Origin: JBBPYR01 sp038199755
GTDB taxonomy: Bacteria; Chloroflexota; Ktedonobacteria; Ktedonobacterales; Ktedonobacteraceae
Length of the DNA: 64,000 nt
Assembly: GCA_038199755.1 (NCBI GenBank)
Contig: JBBPYR010000070.1
Coordinates: 1-64,000 of the forward strand
Reading direction: 5' to 3'
The notes beneath the pieces were generated by a model. That model did not search any database. It was not told where the DNA came from and was given only the letters and a program-made list of their open reading frames with translations. Both the position numbers and the translations under genes were made by a program. The number at the start of each line of letters is the position of its first letter. Within the stretch, counting starts at the first letter, position 1. Of this stretch, positions 27,181-36,783 are shown one piece after another.

Positions 27181-28062
27181 ATGCGCATTTTTGTCGTTGG
27201 TGCCACTGGCGTACTGGGCAGATCACTTTTACCAATACTTCAGCAGCAAGAACATACCATACGCGTAGTGGTGCGCTCCCGCGAACAGATGCAACTACTG
27301 CAACAACAGGGGGTCGAAGCTCTACAAGGTGATCTTCTCGCGGCAGAGACCGTGCAGCGACTTCCCTATGCATTACAGGGATGTGATGCCGCACTGCATA
27401 TCGCGACCGCCATTCCGCGCAATATGCTTGCACCCGATGCACCCGCTATGTGGGAAAAGAATACACGTCTACGCGTCGAAGGCACACAACACCTCTTGCA
27501 GAGTGCATTAACGGCAGGGGTGCGACGTTATGTCCAACAAAGTATTACCTTGACCTACGCCGACGGGGCCGACCACTGGCTCGACGAACAAGCCCCATTC
27601 GACACCTCCCCTGAAAGCAAAGCGATTGTGGAGCCAGTGGTCGCGATGGAAGCCATGATCAAAGAGGTGCCATTAGAACAGTTACAATGGTCGATTCTAC
27701 GTGGCGGCAGTTTTGTCGGACCAGAAACGATGCAGGATGACCAGCTAGAACGCCTACGCAGAGGACGCTTACGTATACCATGCGATGGCAGCAATTATCT
27801 TTCCCTTGTGCATATCGCAGACATGGCTGCGGCCTGTCTGCTTGCACTGCAATCACCCACGGCGGGGCACATTCTGAATATCGTTGACACGCCCATCCTC
27901 AATAGGGATTATCTGGATGGGCTAGCGAAGCGGCTCGGCTTGCCACAGCCCCAACGTAATCCCAAGCAGCCTTGCCCACCCTCACAACGATGTAGCAACC
28001 AGGCGGCACACACCATCCTGGGATGGGCACCCACCCATGGCATTTGGCCTACGCTTGACTGA
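27181..28062 (+). CDS. NAD(P)-dependent epimerase/dehydratase-like (extended SDR)
   Basis: 293 residues with an N-terminal Rossmann motif GATGVLGRSLLP (about 7-18) and extended-SDR features such as NTRLRVEGTQHLLQSAL. The usual Y-x-x-x-K is not evident: the region after QQSITLTYADG has no clear Tyr/Lys pair, so it may be an atypical (NmrA-like or inactive) member. It starts 11 bases after the SDR stop, in the same operon. Its stop is 2 bases from the end of the convergent LLM gene. Confidence 0.8.
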   Translation: MRIFVVGATGVLGRSLLPILQQQEHTIRVVVRSREQMQLLQQQGVEALQGDLLAAETVQRLPYALQGCDAALHIATAIPRNMLAPDAPAMWEKNTRLRVEGTQHLLQSALTAGVRRYVQQSITLTYADGADHWLDEQAPFDTSPESKAIVEPVVAMEAMIKEVPLEQLQWSILRGGSFVGPETMQDDQLERLRRGRLRIPCDGSNYLSLVHIADMAAACLLALQSPTAGHILNIVDTPILNRDYLDGLAKRLGLPQPQRNPKQPCPPSQRCSNQAAHTILGWAPTHGIWPTLD

Positions 28063-28064
28063 TG

Positions 28065-28913
28065 CTAGCCAACGCGTGGTGGCCCCTGTTTCACCCGTTT
28101 CCGCATCCCTGCGAGTCCACCGTTTGTCTCTGGCGATGCCCACACCGCTTCAAGCCACCACGTCACGCCTGCCTCTGCCCATGAGCGCACAATTGCAGCC
28201 GCCTGTTCGCGGTCATCGCCGGGAGTTTCTCCTTCCCACACAATATCGAATGGTGTTTTCAAGGCACGATGTTCCTCGATATACGCCTTGATAGGGGGAA
28301 TGTCCGCTGGCGTCATCTCAGCAAAACTACCATCACTATTCATCTTGGCGGGGAGAATGCCATCACAACGCAACACCCGACGCATCGACTTCATACGCGG
28401 CCACGCCCCTACTACCCAGATCGGCACACGCGGCAATTGTACCGGCGTCGGCGTCATCGTGACATCCTGTAGCTGATAATGCTTGCCAGCATAGTTAAAA
28501 GTTTGTCCACTCCACATGCCAGCAAGAATATCCAGGCTTTCATCCAGAAGTTCCGCCCGTACCTTGCGATCTACCTCCTCACCAACATGCCGAAACTGAC
28601 TATTAGAATGCTCAGGGCTAGCTGCACCCAGCCCAACAGGAAGGATAACGCGCCCATTGGAGAGATGATCCAGTGTCACAACCTGACTGGCAAGTGTCCA
28701 CGGTCGGCGCCGCGAAGGTGGCGTTAGCATCGTGCCCAAACGCACCCGTTGCGTACTCATAGCCGCAGCTGCTAACGAAATCCAGGGGTCATTGCCATAA
28801 ACGAGGTCCCAGACAAAGACGCCATCCCATCCCGCCTCTTCTGCCTCATGTGCCAGTTGTGCCAAGGTACGCGCATCCACGCTATCAGGAAACGTCAAAC
28901 CGTATTGCATCAT
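28065..28913 (-). CDS. LLM-class flavin-dependent oxidoreductase
   Basis: A 282-residue luciferase-like monooxygenase of the F420/FMN type. It shows AEEAGWDGVFVWDLVYGNDPW (about 20-40), LGTMLTPPSRRRPWTLASQ and LSNGRVILPVGLG (about 88-100). A paralogue begins at 63221 with the same layout. The frame opens at 28934, but GGAG 6 bases before the ATG at 28913 gives the start. A TGACA-N5-TGTCA dyad shared with the WYL-regulator promoter lies about 55 bases upstream. Confidence 0.9.
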   Translation of the reverse strand: MMQYGLTFPDSVDARTLAQLAHEAEEAGWDGVFVWDLVYGNDPWISLAAAAMSTQRVRLGTMLTPPSRRRPWTLASQVVTLDHLSNGRVILPVGLGAASPEHSNSQFRHVGEEVDRKVRAELLDESLDILAGMWSGQTFNYAGKHYQLQDVTMTPTPVQLPRVPIWVVGAWPRMKSMRRVLRCDGILPAKMNSDGSFAEMTPADIPPIKAYIEEHRALKTPFDIVWEGETPGDDREQAAAIVRSWAEAGVTWWLEAVWASPETNGGLAGMRKRVKQGPPRVG

Positions 28914-29345
28914 GTGTCGCTCCTCTTTATACATCTATGCTTCCCTCAAAGAATACCCAACCTTTCATGACATCCCCTGTCATATTTGAACCGGTATGGC
29001 TCTTTTCTCGGTCCGTTCCAGTTGACGCACCCGCCTCCAGCAGCCGATTTTGCGTCCACTGGTGTCGTTCTGTGTCGTCCCGCGTCGCAGGAGGTTGCTG
29101 TCAGTTGCGCTGTCAATCACTATCGTGTAAAACGGCCTCTGCGCTTGTGTCCGCGTACCTGTATGGCTCGCCCTATCAGCACTTTGCGATGCCCCTGGAT
29201 CAAGACCCCAGTCTCTCTCGAAGGTCCCGTCAGATGGTAGGTTCAACGTTTGGGTCCACGACCCGTCCCTTCAGCTTGCGGCCAGTAACCACGCAGGCAC
29301 CGGCAAGGTGCTAATTTCATGAACAACTCAATCCAGCATCATCGG
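28914..29345. other. Region without recognisable gene
   Basis: 432 bases. Apart from the dyad at 28968-28982 I recognise nothing. Both strands have open frames of 80-150 codons but none resembles a known family or has a convincing ribosome site. It may be decayed DNA at the edge of the fragment-rich region. Confidence 0.5.
28968..28987. promoter_or_regulatory. TGACA-N5-TGTCA dyad shared with 58026-58045
   Basis: The 20-base sequence tgacatcccctgtcatattt is identical at both places. Its first 15 bases form an inverted repeat. Here it lies upstream of the minus-strand LLM gene; at 58 kb it overlaps the promoter of a WYL regulator. Confidence 0.5.
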
Positions 29346-29591
29346 TTAGAAAGGGGTGATACCATAGCCATAAGGAAAGAGGGCATCAGCGCAGCCGTTC
29401 TTCTGATTGCACGGTTCCTGCGTCACCGCCTGTGGCCAGGTATAGGTCAGTTTGCCCCGAAAGCCATACTCACCAAACAGCACGTCGGTAATGCCTTCGC
29501 CTTCGGTTGAGCCAATCCAGGCGACAACGAATGCAGAGGATTGATTCAACTGAGGATTGATGATTATCGGACGCCCAGAGAACAACAACAC
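29346..29591 (-). pseudogene. C-terminal fragment of a GH3 beta-glucosidase
   Basis: About 81 residues match the C-terminal sugar-binding domain of family 3 glycoside hydrolases: LLFSGRPIIINPQLNQSSAFVVAWIGSTEGEGI can be recognised as the family's GRP-x-x-I / GSEGG-like run, then DVLFGEYGFRGKLTYTWP and LFPYGYG. The other roughly 600 residues are absent. It is cut at its N-terminal side by a stop at 29592-29594, directly beside another gene fragment. Confidence 0.8.
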
Positions 29592-29597
29592 GATACA

Positions 29598-29855
29598 TTA
29601 TTTGGGATGTTCGCGCCAGAAGCCGGTGACGCGCAGCGTTTGTCCAGCGGAAATCGCTGGAAAGCTGCCCACGATGGTCACGAGGTCAGAGTGGGAGGGC
29701 ACCTTGAGCCGGGCCACGCTATAGCCAGAGTCCTCGGCATGGTACATGACCTGTTCGACGATCCCCTGTAGGTGTTCGGTGGGTGGACGAGCGGCAGGTT
29801 CAATGGGAACTTCTGATGCTGACATGCTACGGTCTGTTGTCCTTTTGTAGCGCAT
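29598..29855 (-). pseudogene. N-terminal fragment of a RecD2-type helicase
   Basis: 85 residues with the N-terminal OB-like domain of RecD2 (ATP-dependent RecD-like helicase): LQGIVEQVMYHAEDSGYSVARLKV, then LVTIVGSFPAISAGQTLRVTGFW. The helicase domains are missing; the frame stops at 29598, next to the GH3 fragment. An internal ATG at 29825 is a possible original start. Confidence 0.72.
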
Positions 29856-30257
29856 ACTCCTCTACAATGGCTTATCGCAAGTATAGCAGGTTGCTCTCCT
29901 CTTGCCAAGCTTCTCTATCGCCACCGAGAACCTGATGCAATCTCTCGCGTCTAGTAGGAGTTGCATCCCCAGGACACCATCATTGCAGAGGAGCAACTGT
30001 CAGAGATACAGCCGATTCACCCGAAGCGCATATATATGACAAAGACACTGCTGGCGGAAGGGGAATACATCGCACTGTTCGTTGAATGTGCATGCACAGA
30101 TGATACCTGCTCTAGCCTAGTAGTTTCAAGGCGTTGTGTGGAACCAATCCCTCTTTTTCTGAGTAGGGTGCGGGGAACCGAACACAGATGTTTCATGATG
30201 AGAACTGCTGAACATAATTCTCTCCTGACTGCTCTCACTCTCAACTAACATGGTGCT
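29856..30257. other. Region without recognisable gene
   Basis: About 400 bases between gene fragments. Only short frames without family resemblance or ribosome sites are visible. Confidence 0.5.
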
Positions 30258-30924
30258 TTAGTTCAAGCGTGTTCCATACGTTGTGACACCGCTCTCGCCT
30301 AGCCATCGGAGATAGAGGTACAGCGAGAGACTCAGCCATCCACCACCAAAAAGGTAGCCACCCAGAACATCGGTAGTCCAATGATCTCCCAGGTACACAC
30401 GAGCCGGACCAGTGAATGCGACAAACATCACCGTACTCCCCAAGAGCACGTTTCTCCCCGGTTGTGCCTTCTTCTTCGCGAGGAGTCCGAGGGCGAACAC
30501 CCAGCCACACACACACGGATGAAGCCACATGCCCACTTGGAAAACTCTTCCCTTTCGTTTGGGTGCCGACATGGACGAGCAAGGGATTTGGACGAGGACG
30601 GTTCACCATCTGCTTGATCGCAGACCTGACAAGCCCACCCATCCAGCAGGTCACGACCATCATAATGGCTTCTATCCGTAGATGCATCCTCCACAGGAGA
30701 GCCGCAATTGGGACGACGAGCACATTCATAAAGACCGCGGAGCCGGTGAGCGTGTTCAGCACTTTCACACCGACACGCGAGCAAGAAGATTGCTTTCGTT
30801 GAAGGAGATGCGTGATTGCCACGTCGGCGGGAGGTACCTGGTACTTACTTGCCCACCAAGCGAGGGGAAGGAAGAGTGCGAACTGCACGATTGAGCTCGT
30901 GAGCAAGAACTGATCACGTTTCAT
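30258..30924 (-). pseudogene. PAP2-family phosphatase broken by a frameshift in a GT repeat
   Basis: The first frame (from 30924) encodes membrane segments and PAP2 motif 1, KQMVNRPRPNP, then motif 2, FPSGH. The reading then leaves the family. Motif 3, ARVYLGDHWTTDVLGGY, is in the next frame, which ends at 30258. The switch falls at a short (CA)5 run on the plus strand (30506-30516; GT repeat in the coding sense). Restoring the frame would give about 220 residues, normal for a PAP2 lipid phosphatase. It may be a pseudogene, a slippage-controlled gene or a sequencing error. Confidence 0.75.
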
Positions 30925-31230
30925 ATTTTTTATCCCTATGCTGTGAAACTTCTCCCTGACACCCCACTCTCACCTGCAAGAAGATATCTCCTATCCCTAG
31001 AGGTACGTGGTATTCCTAGCACGGTTTTCTCAGGTGCTACGTTTCACTTGTTCAAGGCAATTCTTTCCTGTGCGGTCAATCATGAGTGCAGACTATTAGA
31101 ATATGTTGAAAAAGGCTACCTAGTGAGTCCTTGTTGATTTTTGTCCCGTAGCACTTCATAGAGCGACAGGATGTCTTCTGACTGATATGTCCTCATGATC
31201 GGATAGTGTCTGATATGAAAGGAATAACTC
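30925..31230. other. Region upstream of the MscS-like gene
   Basis: 306 bases with no supported gene; presumably holds the promoter of the downstream channel gene, but I see no strong -35/-10 pair. Confidence 0.45.
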
Positions 31231-32004
31231 ATGGGATGGGGTACTGCTATTCTCACTTCTTTTACGGGAGCTCTCGCTCTCGTGTTTGCGTTTGTACCAA
31301 AGGTGCTTGGTTTTCTCGTCATTCTGCTCATTGGCTGGCTGATTGCCAGCGCGCTCTCGAAAGCCCTCGTCTTTCTGCTGCGCAAGGTCGGTTTTGATCG
31401 CTTGGCAACCCGTATCGGTTTGACCCGCATGGAACAGCAAATGGGGGTGTCGTTAGACGCGGCTGGCATTTTAGGGAAGGTGGTCTATTGGTTCGTCTTT
31501 CTGATCTTCTTAGTGCCTGCGGTGGATGCACTTGGCTTGACCGCGGTCAGTAATTTGCTCGGGCAAGTGGTTGGCTATATCCCCAATGTGTTTGTGGCAA
31601 TCCTCGTGCTGTTCCTGGGAACATTAGTTGCTACCGTGGTCGCAGACCTTGTTCGTGGTGCAACGTCCAAAGCCAATGTCGGCAATCCTAGCATTTTTGC
31701 GACGATCGCTCGCGTTGCCATCATGGGTTTTGTGGCACTCATCGCCCTCGAACAGCTACAGATCGCGCCAGATCTGCTCAACATTCTCTTCACCGCCATT
31801 GTTGGTGCGGCGGCTCTTGCGTTTGGTTTGGCCTTTGGGCTGGGTGGGCGTGAGACGGCTCAACGCCTGCTCAATCGCGGCGAAAGCACCGTCAGTAGTG
31901 CGGCTTCACAGATGAGCACCCAGTCTCACGCCCAACCACCTTCGTATCCTGCAGCTCCTCCCCTGGATACACGATCTCAACAATTCAGGGAGGGGCAATA
32001 CTAG
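31231..32004 (+). CDS. Mechanosensitive-channel-like membrane protein (conserved TM-helix repeats)
   Basis: 257 residues with about five hydrophobic segments (about 20-45, 87-110, 122-145, 168-185, 195-215) that include the repeated G-x-L-V-x-x-L-x-G-W-L type TM-helix motif found in small MscS-related proteins. A glycine-rich FGLAFGLGGRETAQRLL segment near 200 resembles the MscS pore-exit region. The MscS beta domain is missing, and a Gln/Ser/Pro-rich tail follows. AAAGGA precedes the ATG. A hairpin terminates the gene. Confidence 0.8.
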   Translation: MGWGTAILTSFTGALALVFAFVPKVLGFLVILLIGWLIASALSKALVFLLRKVGFDRLATRIGLTRMEQQMGVSLDAAGILGKVVYWFVFLIFLVPAVDALGLTAVSNLLGQVVGYIPNVFVAILVLFLGTLVATVVADLVRGATSKANVGNPSIFATIARVAIMGFVALIALEQLQIAPDLLNILFTAIVGAAALAFGLAFGLGGRETAQRLLNRGESTVSSAASQMSTQSHAQPPSYPAAPPLDTRSQQFREGQY

Positions 32005-32028
32005 GAGATCGAAGAGTAACAACTGTCG

Positions 32029-32068
32029 CACATGAGGCAGGAAGGTATGTACCTTCCTGCCTCATGTG
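32029..32068 (+). terminator. 19-bp-arm hairpin after the MscS-like gene
   Basis: Perfect arms 32029-32047 and 32050-32068 with a 2-base loop; followed by TCTTTCTC, only weakly T-rich. Confidence 0.75.
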
Positions 32069-32896
32069 TCTTTCTCGGAAGAAAAAGATGCGACACCTAG
32101 GTTTCTAGACTCTTCTAAATTCAACAGCCCCTACCCTGCCAGAGAGAGACCCTTTGACTGAGATGAGCTATTAGCTCTGATACAATATGCATTTCATACG
32201 TGAACACGAAAAGGTTCTCCTCTATGGCGATGAAACAAGGATGTCCACTCAAATCGCTTCGTAGCATTAATCGTGACCTCATAGCCATCTTGAATGAGCA
32301 TGGTATGAAAGGCACGAGTCATGTACCACTCTTTAGGGAGGGAATCTCAGCCATTTTTGTCTTGACGCCGTTGAAATCGTGTGCATACATGAATAGAAAC
32401 CAGTGAAAAATGGGAAGAGGTTCTCATGGGAGATCAAGAGGATTGGATTATCGACTCGAACGGCCTCTACGTGGCTACCCCGCTTATTCTTGATACGGTG
32501 GGGCTTTTGCTGCACGCGTCAGTGCCGTCGTTGCCCGTATATCAACTGACTCGCCTCTCCAACATAGGAACCACTGCCAGCAGAGGCCATTCATTATGCT
32601 GAGGTGTCGCCAAAGGTGCTAGAAGGCGCAAAACAAGCCTTGCCTCTCATGAGCGACAGCGAGAGCAAATGGGCCGGAAGGAAGAAGAATATCACTGCGA
32701 TATAAGTGCTCATTACAGCTTACTTTTAAAGAGTTGAGTCGCTGGGGAGCCATAGCAGAGCGTACTTGAAACGCAACGACGTACTGGTTTTCCAAAGCTG
32801 AACTTGTGGTTTGCTAGAGAAAAAGGGCAAAATCCTCACATGCGAAGGCAAAAATCTGCTCAAGTTGTTCAATCAGTTAAAAGACAGGAGATCCTG
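32069..32896. other. Long region with at most one small gene
   Basis: About 830 bases. The only frame with an acceptable start is 32426-32602 (listed separately). I recognise no RNA gene, repeat or family match in the rest. Confidence 0.45.
32426..32602 (+). CDS. Possible small protein of unknown function
   Basis: A 58-residue frame beginning MGDQEDWIIDSNGLYVATP with a GAAGAGG site 6 bases before the ATG. It has a hydrophobic middle. I recognise no family; it could be chance. Confidence 0.2.
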   Translation: MGDQEDWIIDSNGLYVATPLILDTVGLLLHASVPSLPVYQLTRLSNIGTTASRGHSLC

Positions 32897-33430
32897 GTGA
32901 ACGAAATCAAACGATCTGGACGTCCAGCAACAGCGGCCTATGGAGCTACATTTCTCTTTGCCATCCACCTCGTCACCTATTTCATCCCTTCTATCCGTGA
33001 CGTAACAACGAGTAGCTCCGTGATTGGGGCTGAAGCACTCGCGCTCTTGGCTGTTGCGGAGCATCTCATCCTATTCCCTGTCATCGCGGCACTTCCAGCA
33101 CCAAAGTGGGCACGAGAGGTTGGTTATGGTTGGCTCGTCCTTGATATGGCAACGGATATCATGCAACTGAATGGAGTAGTCAAATTGACGTATCTTGCGT
33201 TACGCTATGGAGCCAATGTTGCTGCCGCCCTCTGGATCGCCTCAGCTTCGTGGCAAGCAAAAGGGGCGATACGTGTGATCGGTGTGATCGTGGCACTTGA
33301 CCTCGCTGTCTACTCATTTATTGCGTTCATTCCTTTCACCTTTCTTCTCCTTCTCCCTTCACTCGTGTTACTTCCGCTCTGGTTTTGGCTAGCAGGACGT
33401 TCTCTCGCACAAGGAAATGGGTATCAATAG
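32897..33430 (+). CDS. Membrane protein of unknown function
   Basis: About 177 residues with five hydrophobic segments (roughly 15-33, 48-67, 84-105, 112-128, 132-172 in this start). No motif that I recognise. The frame extends upstream to an ATG at 32804 without ribosome site, while GTG 32897 has AGGAG 6 bases before it, so I prefer the GTG. It precedes a broken cation transporter and a CaCA exchanger, so it is in a membrane-protein cluster. Confidence 0.6.
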   Translation: MNEIKRSGRPATAAYGATFLFAIHLVTYFIPSIRDVTTSSSVIGAEALALLAVAEHLILFPVIAALPAPKWAREVGYGWLVLDMATDIMQLNGVVKLTYLALRYGANVAAALWIASASWQAKGAIRVIGVIVALDLAVYSFIAFIPFTFLLLLPSLVLLPLWFWLAGRSLAQGNGYQ

Positions 33431-33508
33431 GGGCAATCTGAGGTTGACAAGAAGGAGACCAGCTTTTCTAGATAACACACAAAACACGCAATACCCTGCG
33501 GAGGTTTT

Positions 33509-34111
33509 TTGAAACACCTATCCCTTCTCAAACGAGGACTCTTGCTTGAATATGTGACACTTGGTTGGAATGTCGTCGGCGTCTTCATCGTGATAGCAGC
33601 AGCTTACACGTCCCGTTCTGTTGCACTGGCAGGCTTTGGACTCGACTCGCTCATTGAGATCTTTGCCTCAGTGGTGGTCGTTTGGCAACTCACTGGAATG
33701 AATCAGCAGCGCGAGCATCTGGCCCTTCGGCTCATCGGAATTGCGTTCATTGCGCTGGTAATCTACATCCTTGCTCAACTGATCTACACATTCCTCACGG
33801 GGACCCACGCCAGTCCCTCGATTGGAGGCATTGTCTGGATTGCCGCTACCTTCATTGCCATGCTCTTGCTTGCCTTTGGCAAACGGACGACAGGGCAGCA
33901 ATGAAAGAATGAGGTCTTGCTCACCGAAGGGCGCGTCACGATGGTCGATGCCTACCTTGCAGGAGCGGTCTTGGTTGGACTCCTGCTCAATGCCCTCTTT
34001 GGCTGGTGGTGGGCTGATCCACTTGCATCGCTCGTCATTGTCTACTACAGTATCCGAGAAGCTCTTCATGCATTGCATGAGAGTACAGAGAACTCCTCGT
34101 TGACGCTTTGA
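33509..34111 (+). pseudogene. CDF-type cation transporter interrupted by an in-frame TGA
   Basis: The first frame gives 131 residues with four TM segments including VALAGFGLDSLIEIFASVVVVWQL, where the LDSLIE pattern is the metal-site region of CDF-like cation transporters. A TGA at 33902-33904 stops it. The same frame continues as KNEVLLTEGRVTMVDAYLAG, then LLNALFGWWWADPLASLVIVYYSIREALHA, the expected second half. One point mutation therefore separates the two halves. The start is TTG at 33509 with GGAGG just upstream. Confidence 0.8.
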
Positions 34112-34124
34112 GAAAGGATATCTG

Positions 34125-35096
34125 ATGCTTCCACTTCTGCTCACCTTTGGACTACTCGTTTTCGGAACGCTTCTGCTCGTCGTTGGGGCCGACTGGTTTG
34201 TTGATGGCGCAGGTGATCTGGCACGCGCTCTTGGGGTGAGTGCTCTGGTCGTGGGAGTATTGCTTGCTGGACTGGAACCTGAAGAGATGCTGACGGCCGC
34301 CATTGCTTCGGCTCGTGGTGCGCCAACCCTTGCTGTTGGCAACGTCATTGGGACCAACGTCACCATTGTGACGCTCGCTCTTGGCCTCTCCGCACTCATT
34401 TTTCCCATGACCATCGACCGGAGCGTGCGACGACAGGCCCTCATCGCCACCCTCGTGTCGATCATCCCTGTGTTGCTTCTCTTCTTAGGAGCCGTGACTC
34501 AACTGGAAGGTGCCTTCCTGCTGATCGTGTTTGTTGGGTACACCATCTTCTTGTTTCGCACAGATCGAGAGGCGGTCAAGCGCGTGGCCGAACCTGAAGA
34601 TGACGACGATGATGACAAGGAGCAAGACCAACACCTCCAAGCACGTCCTCGCCTTCATTGGAAACCTGTCTTGCTCACCATTGGTGGCTTAGCTGCAATG
34701 GCGGTGGGCGGTCCCGCCATTGTTGAAGGTGCTCTCCGTCTCGCGCAAACTATCGGCCTGAGTCAAGGGGCCGTAGGAGCAACCATTGTGTCGCTTGGAA
34801 CTGGAGCCGAGATGATCGCGCTGGGTGTGAGTGCCGCTCGCAAAAAACACTCTGAAATCTTGCTGGGTGGCATTCTCGGCTCGTTTGCGTACAATTTGCT
34901 CGTGACTTTGGGACTGGCCGCAGCCATTCATGCTCTTCCGATCGATCGGCATGTGACCTTCATCGCTTTACCCGTGATGATTGTCGTTCACTTGGTCCTC
35001 CTGGCCCTCATCTGGTACGGGAAGATACCTCGTCTGATGGGTGTTCTTTTGGTAGGTGCCTATGTTGCCTACCTCATCGCCGTGATCCTGTTCTAG
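34125..35096 (+). CDS. Sodium/calcium exchanger-family antiporter (CaCA)
   Basis: 323 residues, ten or so TM segments in two inverted halves. Alpha-repeat 1 is VGVLLAGLEPEEMLTAAIAS (about 45-64) with NVIGTNVTIVTLALG after it; alpha-repeat 2 is GATIVSLGTGAEMIALGVSA (about 222-241) with GGILGSFAYNLLVTLGL. The acidic ion-binding Glu of each repeat is kept. A central cytosolic loop carries a run of Asp/Glu (about 161-172), plausible for calcium regulation. GAAAGGA precedes the ATG, 13 bases after the CDF remnant. Confidence 0.87.
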   Translation: MLPLLLTFGLLVFGTLLLVVGADWFVDGAGDLARALGVSALVVGVLLAGLEPEEMLTAAIASARGAPTLAVGNVIGTNVTIVTLALGLSALIFPMTIDRSVRRQALIATLVSIIPVLLLFLGAVTQLEGAFLLIVFVGYTIFLFRTDREAVKRVAEPEDDDDDDKEQDQHLQARPRLHWKPVLLTIGGLAAMAVGGPAIVEGALRLAQTIGLSQGAVGATIVSLGTGAEMIALGVSAARKKHSEILLGGILGSFAYNLLVTLGLAAAIHALPIDRHVTFIALPVMIVVHLVLLALIWYGKIPRLMGVLLVGAYVAYLIAVILF

Positions 35097-35265
35097 CAAC
35101 GCGAGGAGCGGTTGGGGAGCCCTTCCTCTCTTGATCAGCAATCCTTCGCCGGACGTAAGAAAGCTCTTCGCGCTTGATGTGGAACACTGTTTAGGGTGTC
35201 GGACGGGCGGGACTATGATGCCCTCGGATTCTCTCTTTCCTTGCCCCCTCACCAATGATAAGGGG

Positions 35266-36783
35266 TCAGGCCAAGTACCTCCTTCGTTCCGCTTGCTCAA
35301 AGAGCTGAGAAAGGGGCACATCTTCTGCTCTCCTCCACAGAGGAAGCGTCACGGTAAAGGTCGAGCCTGCTTCGACCTGGCTTTCTACGCTCACCGCGCC
35401 GCCATGAGCCTTGACGATCCACTCCACGATGGAGAGTCCCAGTCCACTATTGCCTCCAGTGCTGTGGCGACGGGCAGGATCGACGCGGTAAAAGCGGTCA
35501 AAGAGATAGGGCACATGCGCTTCTGCAATGCCGATCCCCGTGTCACGGACGATGAGCACCACCTGTTCCTGCTTGGCTTGCACTGAGACGAACACGCGCC
35601 CCCCGGGTTCATTGTAGCCGATCGCATTCTCCAATAGGTTCATCACCACCTGCATCAACCGGGCTTCATCCCCACACACGCTTACTGGCTCCGTCACCGT
35701 CACCTCTACCGTCACCTGATGCTGTGCTGCGATCACGTCCACCGTTGCCACCACTGCCTCGACGAGTAGATCAAAGCGCACGCTTTCCCCTTCCAGATGA
35801 ACCTGTCCCTCGTCAGCACGAGCCAGGACCAATAAATCGCTAATGAGACGCCCCAACCGCTCCGCTTCACTGTCAATGGCTTGGAAGACGGTTGTATACT
35901 CCTCTGGTGTAAAGACCTGTAGCAGGGCCAACTTGGCCTTACTGCGAATAACTGTGACCGGTGTGCGCAGTTCATGGGAGGCGTCTGCCACAAAGCGACG
36001 TTGGCGCAAGAACGCGTGCTCGACGTGCTCAATCATTTCATTAAGAGTTACTGCCAGGTGTCGCAGTTCATCATGTGCTTTCGGCAGGGGAACACGCTGG
36101 TGCAAATCACCTCCCTTGATGATGAGCGCCGTCTGGGTGAGCCGCCCAATGGGCTGCAAGGCACGTGCCGCCAGCCAGAAACTCCCAAGAGCCCCTAACA
36201 GCAGGATGAATGGGGCAAGCAAGAGCACACTCAGAACGACTTCGTGCAGCGACGTCTGCACTTCGGTCAGCGATGTGGCAATCTGCACCACGCCAAAGAT
36301 GCGCCCTTCCTGGGTCAAGGCTCGACTGTAGAGCCGCACCAGTTGCCCATCAACGGTCGTCGTGGTCCCCTGCCAGGGGATGCCACGCAGAGGCTGGCTC
36401 ACGCTTTGCGGGGGAACGATGATGGTGCGAAAGGCGGGCGTACTGCGAAAGAGCACTCCTTGCCCGTCCACGATGCGTACCAGCACGCCGAGATTGACGT
36501 CGCTGGGAGGCACATGCCGCTTCTGATCGGCCAGGTCAAAGCCGGGTAAGTCGGCGGTCGCGTCGTGCAGGACGATGGTTGCCCGTTCCTCTGTAATGTC
36601 ACCGGCCACCTGCTGCGCTTGCAGTTGCAGGGCCGTATCGGTACTGGTGGCCAGCGTCGTTTGAAAGTGCAGATAGAAGAGCACGCCAAAGAGCCCCATC
36701 AGGCAGGCAAAGACGAGGGTATACCAGAGCATCAATTGCACCCGGATGCCCAGCGGCCACACACGAGCGAGTCCGTTCATCAT
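35266..36783 (-). CDS. HAMP-domain sensor histidine kinase (system 1)
   Basis: 505 residues: TM1 about 14-36, an extracytoplasmic sensor about 37-185, TM2 about 187-210, then HAMP, the H box ASHELRTPVTVI, the N box MNLLENAIGYN, and G boxes DTGIGI and GNSGLGLSIV. The frame opens at 36921, but the ATG at 36783 overlaps the response-regulator stop and has AAAGGAGG, so the two genes are translationally coupled. A paralogue is at 40741-42219. Confidence 0.93.
   Translation of the reverse strand: MMNGLARVWPLGIRVQLMLWYTLVFACLMGLFGVLFYLHFQTTLATSTDTALQLQAQQVAGDITEERATIVLHDATADLPGFDLADQKRHVPPSDVNLGVLVRIVDGQGVLFRSTPAFRTIIVPPQSVSQPLRGIPWQGTTTTVDGQLVRLYSRALTQEGRIFGVVQIATSLTEVQTSLHEVVLSVLLLAPFILLLGALGSFWLAARALQPIGRLTQTALIIKGGDLHQRVPLPKAHDELRHLAVTLNEMIEHVEHAFLRQRRFVADASHELRTPVTVIRSKAKLALLQVFTPEEYTTVFQAIDSEAERLGRLISDLLVLARADEGQVHLEGESVRFDLLVEAVVATVDVIAAQHQVTVEVTVTEPVSVCGDEARLMQVVMNLLENAIGYNEPGGRVFVSVQAKQEQVVLIVRDTGIGIAEAHVPYLFDRFYRVDPARRHSTGGNSGLGLSIVEWIVKAHGGAVSVESQVEAGSTFTVTLPLWRRAEDVPLSQLFEQAERRRYLA

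Noticed and set aside
28980..29246. Transposase remnant on the minus strand
   Set aside because: No DDE or other catalytic motif and no terminal repeats could be seen; resemblance was only impressionistic.
33902..33904. Selenocysteine or pyrrolysine-type readthrough of the CDF TGA
   Set aside because: No SECIS-like hairpin is evident after the stop and the position is not a known Sec site in this family.
35239..35273. Hairpin terminator between the CaCA gene and the system 1 kinase
   Set aside because: The stem has at least two mismatches and no T-tract; too weak to list.
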